From: Pollenia angustigena | Taxonomy: Eukaryota; Arthropoda; Insecta; Diptera; Polleniidae | Assembly: GCA_930367215.1 (NCBI GenBank) | Contig: OV884059.1 | Location: 235,227,803-235,291,802 of the forward strand | Direction of reading: 5' to 3' | Length of the DNA stretch: 64,000 nt | In this document: positions 43,424 through 55,964 of the stretch, in pieces | Layout: each line of letters begins with the position of its first letter | Position numbering within the stretch: the stretch's first letter is position 1 | Notes under the pieces: generated by a model | Seen by the model: the letters and a program-made list of their open reading frames with translations, nothing else | What the model was told of the DNA's origin: nothing | The model's database searches: none | Program-made: the position numbers and the translations under genes

Positions 43424-44666
43424 GTGTTCTCGAACGCAACTATTGTAAGCACAGTCATAATGATGTCTAAATTTCCAAAACAATATAAAGTGAGAAAAGT
43501 GATACCTATTCCTAAGATCAAGAATCCACGCAATTTGTCAGATTATCGTCCAATCAGTGTGATGAGTTGCTTGTCGAAAGTATTAGAGATGATTTTAATG
43601 AGGCAAATGCAACAACATTTAACCATTGGGAATTACATATCTCGATTTCAGTCTGGCTTTAGAAAGGGATTTAGTCTTACAACACAGACATAAAACGTTG
43701 TGGAAAATATTAGAAATTATGTAGATGATAAGCAATCGTGTATACTTGTGCTTTTGGACTTCAGTAAGGCGTTTGACGCACTGGGCCACAATATCATGAT
43801 AAGGAAACTACATGAACAATTCAATTTTAGTAAATCGGCTTGCAGGCTACTTTATTCATTTTTAAATCAGCGTAGTCAATATGTCGAACGAAATAAGAAT
43901 ATTTTTAAGACACTTTATATACATACAGAGGAGTTCTATTATCAGCCCGCTTTTATTTATGATGTACACAAATGACATATTTTCTAATATTACGTTTTCA
44001 GAATGTTATGTATATGCGGATGATATCCATACAGCTTTTAGCTGTAAATGCAGGGTATGATGAAGCGGGTTTCGAAGACAATATTAATAGGGACCTGGCA
44101 AGTATATTTTAATGGTCTCAGAGGAATTTCTTAAACCCTTATCCTTCAAAAACAAAGGCAATGTTTATTTCACATACATCTTACAGAAAACTAGAAATTG
44201 TTTTGGATGGGACATATGTTCATTACGTGGATCACTGTAAATCATTAGGCTTTTTTTGGATTCTTGACTATATTTTAATATGCACATTAATTATATATTT
44301 TCCAGGGTGGTATGCACATTAAGAAGGTTTATTCATTAGGATACTTTCTTCCATTTTTAATAAGAAAGAAAGTTGCTTTATCTCTGTATGCCTTTACTTT
44401 TGGGTGGCATTGAATTTTACTCAGGAACATCGCAAAGCAATCTTAATAAGCTAAGGCTTTGCTTCCATAGAGTTGTAAGGTTTATTTTTGGACTAAGGCT
44501 TCGTGATCATGTATCCTCATATACTAAAAAGTTATTATGTTGTAATTTCAATGATTTTGTATCGAAAAGGATTATGCTTATGTTTTATAAAATCATTAAA
44601 AGTGGTAGTCCTGAATATCTAGCGGAAAGATTAATTTTTAGCAACTCATCTAGAACAAATTCTTAA
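43424..44666 (+). pseudogene. Jockey/CR1-type LINE reverse transcriptase relic
   Basis: The pieces 43424-43693 ('LSDYRPISVMSCLSKVLE', 'FQSGFRKGFS'), 43700-43975 ('VLLDFSKAFDALGHNI') and 44373-44666 (C-terminal 'FIFGLRLRDHVSSYTKKLL') read in order through several frameshifts and stops; 'CYVYADDIH' is visible near 44005 between them. No endonuclease upstream. Confidence 0.75.
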
Positions 44667-44675
44667 ATGACGAAA

Positions 44676-45041
44676 TTTGAAATTTTGGCCATACAGGTGT
44701 TCTTTCACATCCATGTAACTTATTACCAATTGGGGTTAGCAAAATTTGTCTCAAGCAGCTTAGATAGCTATTTAATCAATCTTTTTAAAAAAAATTTTTT
44801 GGTTTTTTTAAAAATTTTTTTAACATATTTTTTTTATATTTAAAACTTTTTTTTTTTTTTTTTTTTGCCAAGTTGTAAATTTAAAAAAAAAATTTAAAAA
44901 ATTAAAAAAAAAAACAAAAAAATTTTTTTTTTAAAGATTGATCAAATAGCTATCTAAGCTGCTTGGGACAAATTTTGCTAACCCCAATTGGTAATAAGTT
45001 ACATGGATGTGAAAGAACACCTATATGGCCAAAATTTCAAA
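44676..45041. repeat. Foldback with about 110-bp arms
   Basis: Left arm 44676-44789 and right arm 44932-45041 are inverted copies with few mismatches. The middle is an A/T homopolymer mixture that itself pairs. Typical of a MITE or foldback; it immediately follows the LINE relic. Confidence 0.75.
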
Positions 45042-45647
45042 CTTTGACCCCCCCAAACTCAGAAACTTTTTGACCGATCTTGTTGAAAATTTGTGTCTAA
45101 ACTACTATTCAATAGGACTAACGTTGGTGCAAATTTCATCCAAATCGAAAGACATCGATTTCAAAATTAGTTCACTTGACATTAAATCCCTCTTTTATAT
45201 ATATAAAACGTATATAAAATGTTTGGAATTTTGTTGTTATTTTCTTAATTATTTTCTTAAATATTAATTTTAGCAAAAAACTTTCTTCGAGGCTAATGTT
45301 GTTGACTAGAAGAGCTAAAATATTGCCATATATCATGTTCTTGTAAAATGTTGTTTTTAAGAGATAGTCATATGCAAACAAATTACATTTGAATAAATGG
45401 CTTGATGGCAAACTTTAAGGGGCGGACGCCCCCCCCTAAAACACAACTTATCGCTACGAAATTTTTTTGTATTTTTTTTTACATAAAACTGAACCGATTT
45501 GGGGGGGGAGAATATAAGAAATCAAAAAAAAGAAAATAACGGCCACCCTAATGTACATACATACATACGTATAACTTAACAATAAATATATTTTGAATTT
45601 TATATAGAATTGTATTGCAAAAATATTTTGGTGACAGAAATTGGCCC
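45042..45647. other. Spacer without gene
   Basis: C-runs at 45048 and 45427 and a G-run at 45502 stand out; otherwise AT-rich with an ATACATACATAC stretch. No coding recognised. Confidence 0.4.
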
Positions 45648-45650
45648 TAA

Positions 45651-46388
45651 CGCTGGGACTCCACGTAGCAATTTTTATTGCTAAGTACAAGCAATAACGT
45701 CGGCAGAACAATGACAGAACAATGGAGCAATAATTGCTGATTATATTGCTGGAGAACACTTGTTATTGCTTTGCCATAAATTTGCAATTTTCACCGCGAG
45801 TAGTTGTATAAAGTTTTGTGCCTTTATTTATAACAAATGTTTCATGTTGCGTTTTGAAGTGATTGTTAAATTTTCTTTTTAAATCAATAAATTAAATTAA
45901 TAAAATAAAATAATTAATTGTAATTGTCGTAGCTGTGTTTTGTATTACTTTTTTGTTTACTTGCGTATGAAAAAAAGCCTAAAACTTGTATTGTTCTATT
46001 GAAAAAATAAAAATATACAAAAAAAAAAAAAAAACAAATGTGTCGTTTGTTTTTGTTAATATTGACGTTTATTTAAAAATATAATATATAAACACTTTTT
46101 CTGTATTTTGTTGAAGTATTTTTTCACTTGGCGGCTTTTTCTTAATTGCTTTTTTAATAAATAAACACACTAACAAATAAACAACCGTACAGAAAAATGA
46201 AATGTCAGATAAATTACAACTGATTTGACAGCAGATTGCTAAGCAATAATTGCTCAAGCAATAAGAAGAGCAATCATTGCGCAATGGATTGCCACTCATA
46301 GCAATATGCGGTCTATACGTCGCAAATTTTATGGAGCAATCAAATTTGACGTTTGCCGCAATAAATATTGCTACGTGGAGACCCGGGG
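45651..46388. mobile_element. 738-bp inverted-repeat element packed with ATTGC motifs
   Basis: Ends share CTCCACGTAGCAAT / ATTGCTACGTGGAG with a few mismatches over about 30 bp; flanked by TAA (45648-45650, 46389-46391). GCAAT/ATTGC occurs many times in the outer 130 bp on each side and hardly in the middle. Noncoding, PIF/Harbinger-like duplication. Confidence 0.7.
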
Positions 46389-46391
46389 TAA

Positions 46392-46857
46392 GGGCTTGTT
46401 GTCACTTCAAAAAATAAATAAATTACGAGGGAACATTATTCACGATAGGGGTGAATGTAAAATTTTTATTCTTTTATTGTAAACCTCTCAAAACCATTTA
46501 TAGCAGGTAGCCGCGAGATTACAACAATTGAACAATAAAACAAACAACAGGGCTTTTTATATCGCTGTGAACAAAACAACTTTTTTTTAACAACATTTTT
46601 TTTGTTTATGTAAATCAACCGCAATTAATAATATTGCTGAGCACGTGTATAGATAAACAAAACATTATTAACAGTGTTGCCATAGCTGTTTTATGAGTTT
46701 ATGCAAGAACTTGAAGAAAAATTTGCTAAATGTTAAAATTAAGAAAATATGCTAAAAATCATAACAATAAAATGCTAAGAAAAAAATGTTTAATATTTAA
46801 AATTTGCTAAATTTGTACAAAATAATATATATATGCTAAAAATCTTCTTAATTTTGT
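46392..46857. other. Spacer without gene
   Basis: AT-rich, no repeat or coding structure recognised. Confidence 0.4.
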
Positions 46858-47045
46858 CACATTTTGACAAAACATCTTAATTTTTATTAAATATTAAAAT
46901 AAACCAAATATTTAAAAAAAATTCCCCTTTAATACAAAATCTTAAAAACTTAAACAAAAATGTTTTTTGAATGAAAATTCGTATTATTAACAACAATTTT
47001 TTCAACTTCTAAAATTTGAATTAAGATGTTTTGTTAATATGCCAC
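46858..47045. mobile_element. MITE, family with ends TTTTGACAAAACATCTTAA, copy A
   Basis: About 190 bp. 46863-46880 is inverted at 47021-47038. The same end sequence bounds copies B (54428-54940) and C (55965-56218). Confidence 0.65.
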
Positions 47046-47065
47046 ATATATACATTAATAAAATA

Positions 47066-49165
47066 ATCCAAATTTTTTTAATATTTTTAATTAGGCTTAA
47101 GTTCATGAAATTTTATTTTTATTAAATTATTTTTATGAAGAAAGGAATTTTACAACATGAAAATTAATTAAAATTGTTATTGATAATCTTTCATTCTTGA
47201 CGTGGCTCGGGCTCGAACCCTGGCCGGCAGGTTACCATGACATGTTTCGATCGCAACCACTCGATCTCCTCAGATGGATTTGCCGTCTTACACTCGCAGC
47301 CATCGACGACTGCTGACGTCACTAGTCAAACATCAATCCTTAAACCAAATTGTATTTTTTAACATTTGGTAGATCGAAATTTGCTTTCCTGAATGATTAT
47401 CCATTTTAATTGATTTTACATGTTTTTTCCTTTACTTCTGTTTTTTCGTACTTTCGTCAAGAATTTTTCTTGAAGTCCAAGTACATTTTTTGTTTTTTCA
47501 CTTTGTCTTTCTCTTTTTCTGTTGACCTTTTTCAGCACAACTTGAAGGACAAATGTACACATAGAGCTCGTGCCTTAGCTTTAACAATAATTAGTTTTGT
47601 GGTTATTTTGTTGAACTATTTATGGTTTTTAATCCAAATTTTTTTTAATATTTTTAATTAGGCTTAAGTTCATGAAATTTAATTTTTATTAAATTATTTT
47701 TATGAAGAAAGGAATTTTACAACATGAAAATTAATTAAAATTGTTATTGATAATCTTTCATTCTTGACGTGGCTCGGGCTCGAACCCTGGCCGGCAGGTT
47801 ACCATGACATGTTTCGATCGCAACCACTCGATCTCCTCAGATGGATTTGCCGTCTTACACTCGCAGCCATCGACGACTGCTGACGTCACTAGTCAAACAT
47901 CAATCCTTAAACCAAATTGTATTTTTTAACATTTGGTAGATCGAAATTTGCTTTCCTGAATGATTATCCATTTTAATTGATTTTACATGTTTTTTCCTTT
48001 ACTTCTGTTTTTTCGTACTTTCGTCAAGAATTTTTCTTGAAGTCCAAGTACATTTTTTGTTTTTTCACTTTGTCCTTCAAGTTGTGCTGAAAAAGGTCAA
48101 CAGAAAAGAGAAAGACAAAGTGAAAAAACAAAAAATGTACTTGGACTTCAAGAAAAATTCTTGACGAAAGTACGAAAAAACAGAAGTAAAGGAAAAAACA
48201 TGTAAAATCAATTAAAATGGATAATCATTCAGGAAAGCAAATTTCGATCTACCAAATGTTAAAAAATACAATTTGGTTTAAGGATTGATGTTTGACTAGT
48301 GACGTCAGCAGTCGTCGATGGCTGCGAGTGTAAGACGGCAAATCCATCTGAGGAGATCGAGTGGTTGCGATCGAAACATGTCATGGTAACCTGCCGGCCA
48401 GGGTTCGAGCCCGAGCCACGTCAAGAATGAAAGATTATCAATAACAATTTTAATTAATTTTCATGTTGTAAAATTCCTTCCTTCATAAAAATAATTTAAT
48501 AAAAATTAAATTTCATGAACTTAAGCCTAATTAAAAATATTAAAAAAATTTGGATTAAAAACCATAAATAGTTCAACAAAATAACCACAAAACTAATTAT
48601 TGTTAAAGCTAAGGCACGAGCTCTATGTGTACATTTGTCCTTCAAGTTGTGCTGAAAAAGGTCAACAGAAAAAGAGAAAGACAAAGTGGAAAAACAAAAA
48701 ATGTACTTGGACTTCAAGAAAAATTCTTGACGAAAGTACGAAAAAACAGAAGTAAAGGAAAAAACATGTAAAATCAATTAAAATGGATAATCATTCAGGA
48801 AAGCAAATTTCGATCTACCAAATGTTAAAAAATACAATTTGGTTTAAGGATTGATGTTTGACTAGTGACGTCAGCAGTCGTCGATGGCTGCGAGTGTAAG
48901 ACGGCAAATCCATCTGAGGAGATCGAGTGGTTGCGATCGAAACATGTCATGGTAACCTGCCGGCCAGGGTTCGAGCCCGAGCCACGTCAAGAATGAAAGA
49001 TTATCAATAACAATTTTAATTAATTTTCATGTTGTAAAATTCCTTTCTTCATAAAAATAATTTAATAAAAATTAAATTTCATGAACTTAAGCCTAATTAA
49101 AAATATTAAAAAAATTTGGATTAAAAACCATAAATAGTTCAACAAAATAACCACAAAACTAATTA
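47066..49165. mobile_element. Foldback composite 2: four copies of the same unit
   Basis: Flanked by ATTAATAAAATA (47054-47065 and 49166-49177). Direct units with TTGACGTGGC at 47197 and 47764, inverted units with GCCACGTCAA at 48415 and 48981, centre near 48080-48114. Same architecture as 40613-42635 but with consistent small differences (e.g. aaaattaattaaaattg against aaaatcaattaaaattg), so the two copies are separate lineages, each with self-similar arms. Confidence 0.75.
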
Positions 49166-49177
49166 ATTAATAAAATA

Positions 49178-49748
49178 TATATATAAGATTAATTATGCGA
49201 TAAGCAAAGATGTTTGTAGTTATAATTTGAATATAAAATTAAAAAAATATATATATAGATAGTAACTCTGTTTTAAACATAATACACTTCTTTTTGGTTA
49301 TAGGCACATCCTGTAGTTGCAGCCAAATCGTGGACTATCCACTATGAGGCTTTTAACCGACTTCGAATATAATCACTTTATGTCAATAAAGAAAATAAAA
49401 AATTTATTTTTATTACACTACTAGCAGGCATATTGGTTTTCAACACAGTTACATACTATTTAAAAAAATAGATAAAAATACTAAAATATTTTTAAGTTAA
49501 TCTAACTTTCAATTTATGTTTTAACCAAAGTACAATAAGTAACTCTACTCTTTGACGACCCCTCTCAGCAAGTACCTAGTCGTGCATAGCTCAAATATGT
49601 TTGCGAAAAAAAACATGTATTAATTGTTTTTTAGTTTTCACCAGACATACAGAGTTTTATAAAAATGTTTAAAATTTGATTTGTTTTTGTTTTCATGTAA
49701 ACGCGATTAATCGAAACCACCAGTGGTATATTATCGTTAACCGAGGAA
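49178..49748. other. Spacer without gene
   Basis: AT-rich. Part may be an intron or upstream portion of the P-like transposase that follows, but no coding was recognised. Confidence 0.35.
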
Positions 49749-50063
49749 ATGTTACAAGAAAATTCTAATTTACTTACCATTTTAACCAGCCGTTTTAACC
49801 AAGACCCATTAGAAAACGTATTTTCTTATGTAAGCGCCAAAGGTGGCCATTGTAAAAACCCTTCTGTTCACGAATTCAACATCGCAATGGCCAAGCTTTT
49901 ATCTTTAAAAATAATGCAATTTAGTTCCTCAAAAAATTGTGCAGAAGACGACGCAATATTTTTTCCACTAGACTTTCAAAACATTTTAGACGTTAATGAC
50001 AGTGTATCACCTAATAACCCAACCCCCTTGATAGATATCGCAGATATATACCAGGAAAATTAA
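49749..50063 (+). pseudogene. P element/THAP9-type transposase, C-terminal fragment
   Basis: 104 codons with 'LTSRFNQDPLENVFSYVSAKGGH' split over its centre, the conserved RNase H-like end of P-superfamily transposases, followed by 'EFNIAMAKLLSLKIM'. Upstream catalytic parts and the THAP finger are absent. Reading past the stop gives a further Cys-containing stretch to about 50200, as in full-length relatives. Confidence 0.7.
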
Positions 50064-50230
50064 GCATATTTTGATGAAAGTGCCGACAGCTTTAACTCTT
50101 TGAATGTGTCAATAGAACTTACTTCTAGTCGATATTTCATTGGCTACATAGCGCAACGAGTATCCTGCACTAAATGCCGAATGGATATGATTAAACCATC
50201 TCAAATTTTAACATACCCATCAGTACCTCA

Positions 50231-51427
50231 ATTCTGTAACTTTTTGAATTTAACTACCGATATCGTTAATTAACGAAAAATCTCGGTTACTTTAACGAAT
50301 TTGTTATTCTGTATTTTAAATAAACAAATATTTTTTTGTTTAGAAATATTGACGACAAATATCGGTAAAAATATAAGAACGTCAAAGTGAAAATTTTTTA
50401 AAATTAATAAAAAATACAACATAAATTTGCTTTATTGCATTTATTTTAACAAAGCATGAATGAAAACGTGTAAATATTGATTATATTTCTAAACAAATAT
50501 GTTGGTTTTAAATTCTTTTATCCATAGGGAAAAATTTCCAGATGACTGAGCCACTCTAGCACAACATTCTGCTCTTACTTTTCATACCAGCACTACTGTA
50601 TGTGAAAAGGGTATTTTGTGTTTGTACGAATGTGTGTAACTTATTTAAATAAAGGTTCTGGGCCTGCCTTTTAGTATACCGATTGACTCAGAATCAATGT
50701 CAGAATCCATTTAACGAAGCCCGTCCGTCTATCAGGATGGCTGGTTGTCTGTCCAAGATAACCTTGTGTGCAAATTACTGGTCGCAGTTTTAAAAATAAT
50801 TTTATAAAATTTGGCTCATATGCGTTTATTGTCACAAGGTCGAAGCATTTTTATAATGGTGAGAAGCAGTTATTTAATTTTTATAGCACACATGAAAACT
50901 TATTTCTGGAATAGGATTTGTGCCTATTAATAGCCATCTTGTTTTATAGACATTTGAGTTGAATAAGATCCAAAAATATTTTGTCGCAACCTACATTAAT
51001 CACCAGAACAAATTTTTTTAGAATCGGTCCATATTTGACCACAGCTCCCATACGAATACACTAATAATGGTAGATACTTAGATAATATTTGGCACAAAAA
51101 TGTATTATGTGGATAATAACCTCACGATTTTGGCGAAAACATGATCGCCCAAATACTACAATGTAGAGTCGGACTTGATCGACTATACTTTCTTACTTTT
51201 TTTGTGTTAAAAATTGGCTACTTTCTCTATATTTTTAATCTGTTAACAGTACATTTATTGTCGTTATTATTAAACAAGAACTTTTTTTGTGTCGTTAGCT
51301 ACCGACATTTTTTGCCGATAAAAATTGTTAAAATTTCATTACAGAATAGCTCTTAACGACAACTTTCGTTAGCTAACGAATTTTGACTACTTAACGACAA
51401 TTTGTTGTCGTTAAAAAGTTACAGAAT
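50231..51427. mobile_element. 1.2-kb inverted-repeat element
   Basis: ATTCTGTAACTTTTT at the left is inverted at the right as AAAAAGTTACAGAAT, with weaker matching outside (CAGTAC on both sides). AACGA/TCGTT motifs crowd both ends. Noncoding. It lies directly after the P-like fragment. Confidence 0.6.
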
Positions 51428-51704
51428 TTCAGTACAGAAATGTATATCCATACGAAAAACTATGAAAATTAATCTGATTTTGGAAGTTTATGTTCACCCT
51501 CTGATTTGTTTTTCGAAATATGCAAAATTAACATAAAAGTTTTCGAAAATTTATTTTTAAAGAACAGAGCAATGAAACACAAAAAAAGTTATTATGGAGC
51601 AGTGCGTAGAATGTACTAATAATACCATTTATTCGTTTTGGTTTGACGAGAAAAATGATTGTTACAACCATAGATTGGAATTTTTAAATTTGCTTATACT
51701 GTGG

Positions 51705-51946
51705 CCGTATTCTGTAATTCGCTAAAGCTAAATCTCTATCGCTAAAAATCTTTAAAGTTGATTAAGCGATTTTTGGCTACGAATGCAGTACTGTAACTTG
51801 CATTGCTATTTTTGCCAATGCCATAACAATTTAATTCACCGCAATTTTAGCTTTTATTGTCATAACCAAAATTTTTAAATTTTGTATTCTCTAAGGCATT
51901 TTAGCGATAGAGATTTAGCTTTAGCTAAGCGAATTACGGAATACGG
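51705..51946. mobile_element. MITE with 40-bp inverted ends
   Basis: 242 bp. CCGTATTCTGTAATTCGCT opens it; the right end is its inverse with a 6-bp extra TAAGCT-like insertion. AGCTAAATCTCTATCGCTAA is shared exactly. No ORF. Confidence 0.75.
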
Positions 51947-52388
51947 GTGCTGGTATTACTAACAAAGCATTCCTCTTGGGAGACATATAAATACAAAACT
52001 TCGAATGCTGAAAAAGCTAAAATTTTAAAACATTAATAGGTATGTACTTGGCGTATTACTCGTCATTATAATCCTATCGTTAATAATTTTGTAGATCTAA
52101 TTATGCTTTTGCTGATCCGTGTACGAGGCTTTGTCATCAATATAATTATTTGTCTGAATTTGTTGATTATTATTTAAGTTGTTTAAGTTGCTGTAAAATA
52201 TAACACTTTTTACATAAATAAATAAAAATAAAAGTATAATATGCGAACAATTTTAATAATATCGCTTTGATTTTATTGGATTTCATTCTATATATTGTAA
52301 GTAGCGAAATCCACATATTTTTTTTGTCCTATCCTAATCCCGCGAAGCTCTTCGCTTGTCTGCAGGAAAGAAACCAGAGTATCTAAAG

Positions 52389-52441
52389 GGAATCGAACCC
52401 GCAACCCCAGCGCCGATCGACAAGCTCAGTTGGTAGTGCTT
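52389..52441. repeat. tRNA-like fragments in opposed orientation
   Basis: GGGAATCGAACCC (reverse of a tRNA B box) is followed 28 nt later by AGCTCAGTTGGTAG (a forward tRNA A box). In a real tRNA both would lie on one strand, so this is a rearranged or SINE-like remnant, not a tRNA gene. Confidence 0.5.
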
Positions 52442-52910
52442 ATTGCTTTATCTTGTAAAAACATTTTTGCAGACCCTTAAAAGAATTTTACAAACTTCAA
52501 AAAGTAAGACGGAAGGAGCACACAAACTTCCAAAGCCTGAATCTGTTGCATAATTTGTGATAATAATTTGTTGTAATAATAAATAAAATTGGATTTTTCG
52601 GCGGAAACGATTTAATAATTTTTCAAATAATACAATTTTAATTAAAATAAAATTGAAAGAAATTACGTTCATACACATCAAACTGGTGGCAAATTTTTAT
52701 GAAAATTAAAAGTATTTTGATTATCATCAAATTCACATTGAGTTTTTTATTACTAACACAATTACAAAATTGTGAGTTTGATGAGGCATGTTTATGTGTG
52801 GCCATGTCGCTTTAGAAAATATAAAATATCTTATGAACAAAGCAGTTTATTCTTTCAGATAAATTATTTTTTATATGCCTACAATTGCTTAAATTAAATC
52901 TATAGTCTTT
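52442..52910. other. Spacer without gene
   Basis: AT-rich, nothing recognised. Confidence 0.4.
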
Positions 52911-53190
52911 GCTCATACTTTTAAAAATTGATACGAACTTGCCTTTAAAATTCTCTTGCCAGTGAGTGTTTCAATTTACGTTCAAGAAAACAGCTGATTT
53001 CAAGGTTAGTGAGCAAATTTTTCGTTTCTCTTTATATATTTTTTTTTTTTTAATGACATCTTGAAAGTAAATTGCTTTCAACTTGCGTGCAGCCTACGTC
53101 ACAGCTGCCAATTTTTGCATATTTTGACAAACAGTATATGTAAAAGACTATCAAGAAAAGCTTGATCGTGTGGCTGCAATGTAAAGTAAA
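52911..53190. repeat. Dispersed repeat, copy 2 (inverted relative to 42757-43036)
   Basis: See the left copy. A T-run at 53040-53052 corresponds to the A-run at 42897. Confidence 0.75.
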
Positions 53191-53525
53191 TTTTTCATAT
53201 ACATACCTTTTTTATTTTCAGGAGTTTTAGACACTAATTTCAACATAGGATAGGTAACTATATGTCGTTCCAACTGTTTTAAATACATTATTAATATATT
53301 TTTCTTTCCAGCTTTCAACAACTATTTATTTAAAGTTGCTCCATTAAATATTTGCTTTTTTGGTTTAACAAGGGTGTGCTGGAAATCGAAAAGTAGTTTT
53401 GACTGAAGTGCACTTTACGGGGCGGATGCTTACATATTTTTTGTAATATTATTAAGAATATTTGTCTCTGTTCACTAATACTTATATAAAGCAATACAGC
53501 CACAAATTACATTTTTGACATCAGC

Positions 53526-54228
53526 CCCAGCTAGCATTGTCAATCGTCTAGGAGTCTACTGGGAATCTCACAAAGAGTGTTTTGATCGTCGACGAGCTCA
53601 TTTTTTAATTGTAGACGATTCCTAGCACGGGAGAAACTGTTACACGTGCTGATTCGTATGTGAGATTCTTCCATAACGCAGCGAAAGACGCTTCTATAAA
53701 TCATAAAGGGAATCGTTTATGATGTATGTAGAGTTTATCTAACGAGTCTTTCAAAAAGCATGCCAAAAGTCGTATGAGACTCCTGAAGGGATTATTTCAC
53801 AACTCGTAAAATGCTCAGCCGTATAACTGAAGCTACCTAAAAAGGGCCATCAAGCATCTTTTTCATTTCAAAACTTCTAATTTTCATATAATTTATATGA
53901 AACAAACCTTAAGTTCGCGAAATCAGCACCATCCTGTCGGAAAATCCTTTCTTACAGATCCTTAGGTCGGTTTGTTTTATAAGAATTGTATTGATAATAG
54001 AATTTTCATATTTCAAAAACGCTCTTATTTAGGTAGCTCAATTGTTATATGAGTCTTACAGAGAGTCGCAAAAGGTTCACTCCAAGATTAAAAGACGAGC
54101 GTGTCAAAACATGTAATAAATAAAAAAATAGATGTTTTTGTTGTTACTCTTCAGATAATCATCAGAAGATTCTTTTGGGAGTTGTATATTAAACATAATC
54201 GTCAAACAAACAGCCTATGCTAGCTGGG
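53526..54228. mobile_element. 703-bp inverted-repeat element
   Basis: Ends CCCAGCTAGCAT / ATGCTAGCTGGG. GAGTCTT/GAGACTC-like words recur through it. No coding and no clear target duplication. Confidence 0.55.
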
Positions 54229-54291
54229 CCGTTTTTGTGTTTCTTGGTGTGCTTTCGGCAATTGCATATCACACCAAAATAACAAAAACGG
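54229..54291. repeat. Short hairpin beside the previous element
   Basis: CCGTTTTTGTG...TTGGTGTG (54229-54251) is inverted at 54270-54291 with small gaps. Confidence 0.6.
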
Positions 54292-54427
54292 AACACCAAC
54301 ACATCACACTTCTGATTTAAAAAGGCACAAGTGATTTGAAATCACGTGATTTGGGCTAAAGTGATTTTCAGAACAGGCCTGTATGCAGTCGTTTAAAAAC
54401 GAAAACGTTAAAATCTTTAAGGTCACG

Positions 54428-54940
54428 ATATGTATATATCTGTGGCCTTTTGACAAAACATCTTAAGTCAAATTTGAAAAAAATAAATGCTGTTGTGCAA
54501 ATTTTCCTTCAAAAACATTTTTGTTTACGTTTTTATAATAAAGGGGAATTTTTCTTTAGGCCCTGAATTTGTAAAACGCAACGCAATCCCAAAAATAACA
54601 TTGAAAGCAAAAACAATGTCAACAATTTTTCAAAATTTTGTTGCTTTCTACAGAAATACATATTGCGTTTAAAAATTATCAACGCCACAAGATATGCAGC
54701 GTTTAAAATTTAAAAATTCAATATTCATTTCTATAGAAAACAACAAAATTATGAAATATTTCTGATTTTGTTTTTGCTTTCAATAAAATTTTTGGCGTTG
54801 CTTTTGCGTTTTACAAATTTAGGTCCTAAATTTTTTTTTAAAACTTAATAAAAATGATTTTTTCACCGAGTTTTTTTTAAGTTTTTTGCTATCTTATCTC
54901 GACTTAAGATATTTTGTCAAAATTCCATAGATATACATAT
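54428..54940. mobile_element. MITE copy B, with another element inside
   Basis: Inverted ends of about 40 bp that include TTTTGACAAAACATCTTAAG and extend outward into ATATGTATATATCT. A second element occupies 54559-54826. Confidence 0.7.
54559..54826. mobile_element. MITE nested in copy B
   Basis: 268 bp with ends GGCCCTGAATTTGTAAAACG / CGTTTTACAAATTTAGGTCC (two mismatches); TA on both sides (TTA left, TAA right). Confidence 0.7.
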
Positions 54941-55333
54941 ATATCTAAATAAATATACATATCGTTAGCTAAATTTCAAAAAGGCGTAATTAACAAAAAA
55001 TTTAAAATCGTGTTTTTGATTGATTATTATAAACGAAATTGAACTACATGTCTTCACAAAATTTTACACTTCTGCGATGAAAAATTGCTCTTTTATTAAC
55101 AAAAAACCAAGGTATGTAACTATAAGTGTGTTTTTTATAAATAAAATACTAGGTAATTACCCATTTTTTTTTAAACAAAATATAAAGAAATGGGTTGCTT
55201 TGAAAATTGTTTAAATAGTTAAATGGACGACTTATGAATGGATGTTTTCTGACAAGTTTTCTTTCAATGAAGTCTTTTGCTTTTCCTGTAAAATTATTTT
55301 TTTGCAAGTTACGCCTTTTTGCATTTTAGCTAA

Positions 55334-55335
<2 letters not shown>

Positions 55336-55420
<85 letters not shown>
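55336..55420. repeat. (TA)n microsatellite
   Basis: About 80 bp of TA with a few TG interruptions. It gives rise to long artefactual frames of alternating Ile and Tyr. The next element inserted at its end. Confidence 0.95.
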
Positions 55421-55423
<3 letters not shown>

Positions 55424-55952
55424 TCAAATCCCGATAATTCGTACCCCGATAAATCGTAATTCCCGATAATTCGTAATAAACTGTCGGTCCCTTGAAAAAA
55501 TCTCGTTAATTCGTAAAATTTTCATACATTTTGGTCCCCTCGCTAATTCGTAATTTTTTTTTCAAATAAAATCTTCTTTACGTCTTATAAATCGTAATTG
55601 TTTGCTAACTACGACTTATAATTCGTAATAAAAACAACAAAAACATGGAAAGAATGATTTTTTGTTTACCACTATTTTATTTCTGCGTGGGTTTTTGCTT
55701 GTGTGTGGATTTATTTTCTTAAGATCAGTTTGTTACATGAATATTTTTTATGTATAATTTTTATAAATTTTATTTTTAACAATTGTTTTTTATGTTTTTT
55801 GTATCGTTTTAGTAAATAAATTTAAAAACCCCGTTTATTCGTATTTATTTTAGTTTAACCCAGTTAAATCGAAACCCCGATAAATCAAAAACCCCTATAA
55901 TTCGTAAAAAATAGCCGGTCCCTTGCGTTTACGAATTATCGGGATTCTACTG
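55421..55952. mobile_element. Pogo/Tigger-like MITE
   Basis: 532 bp, ends CAGTCAAATCCCGATAATTC / GAATTATCGGGATTCTACTG (two mismatches), TA duplication. Many internal TAATTCGTAA copies. Ends and duplication fit the pogo branch of Tc1/mariner. No transposase. Confidence 0.75.
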
Positions 55953-55964
55953 TATATGTATTTA

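Noticed and set aside
55242..55469. 75-codon ORF of alternating Ile and Tyr
   Set aside because: Translation of the (TA)n microsatellite.
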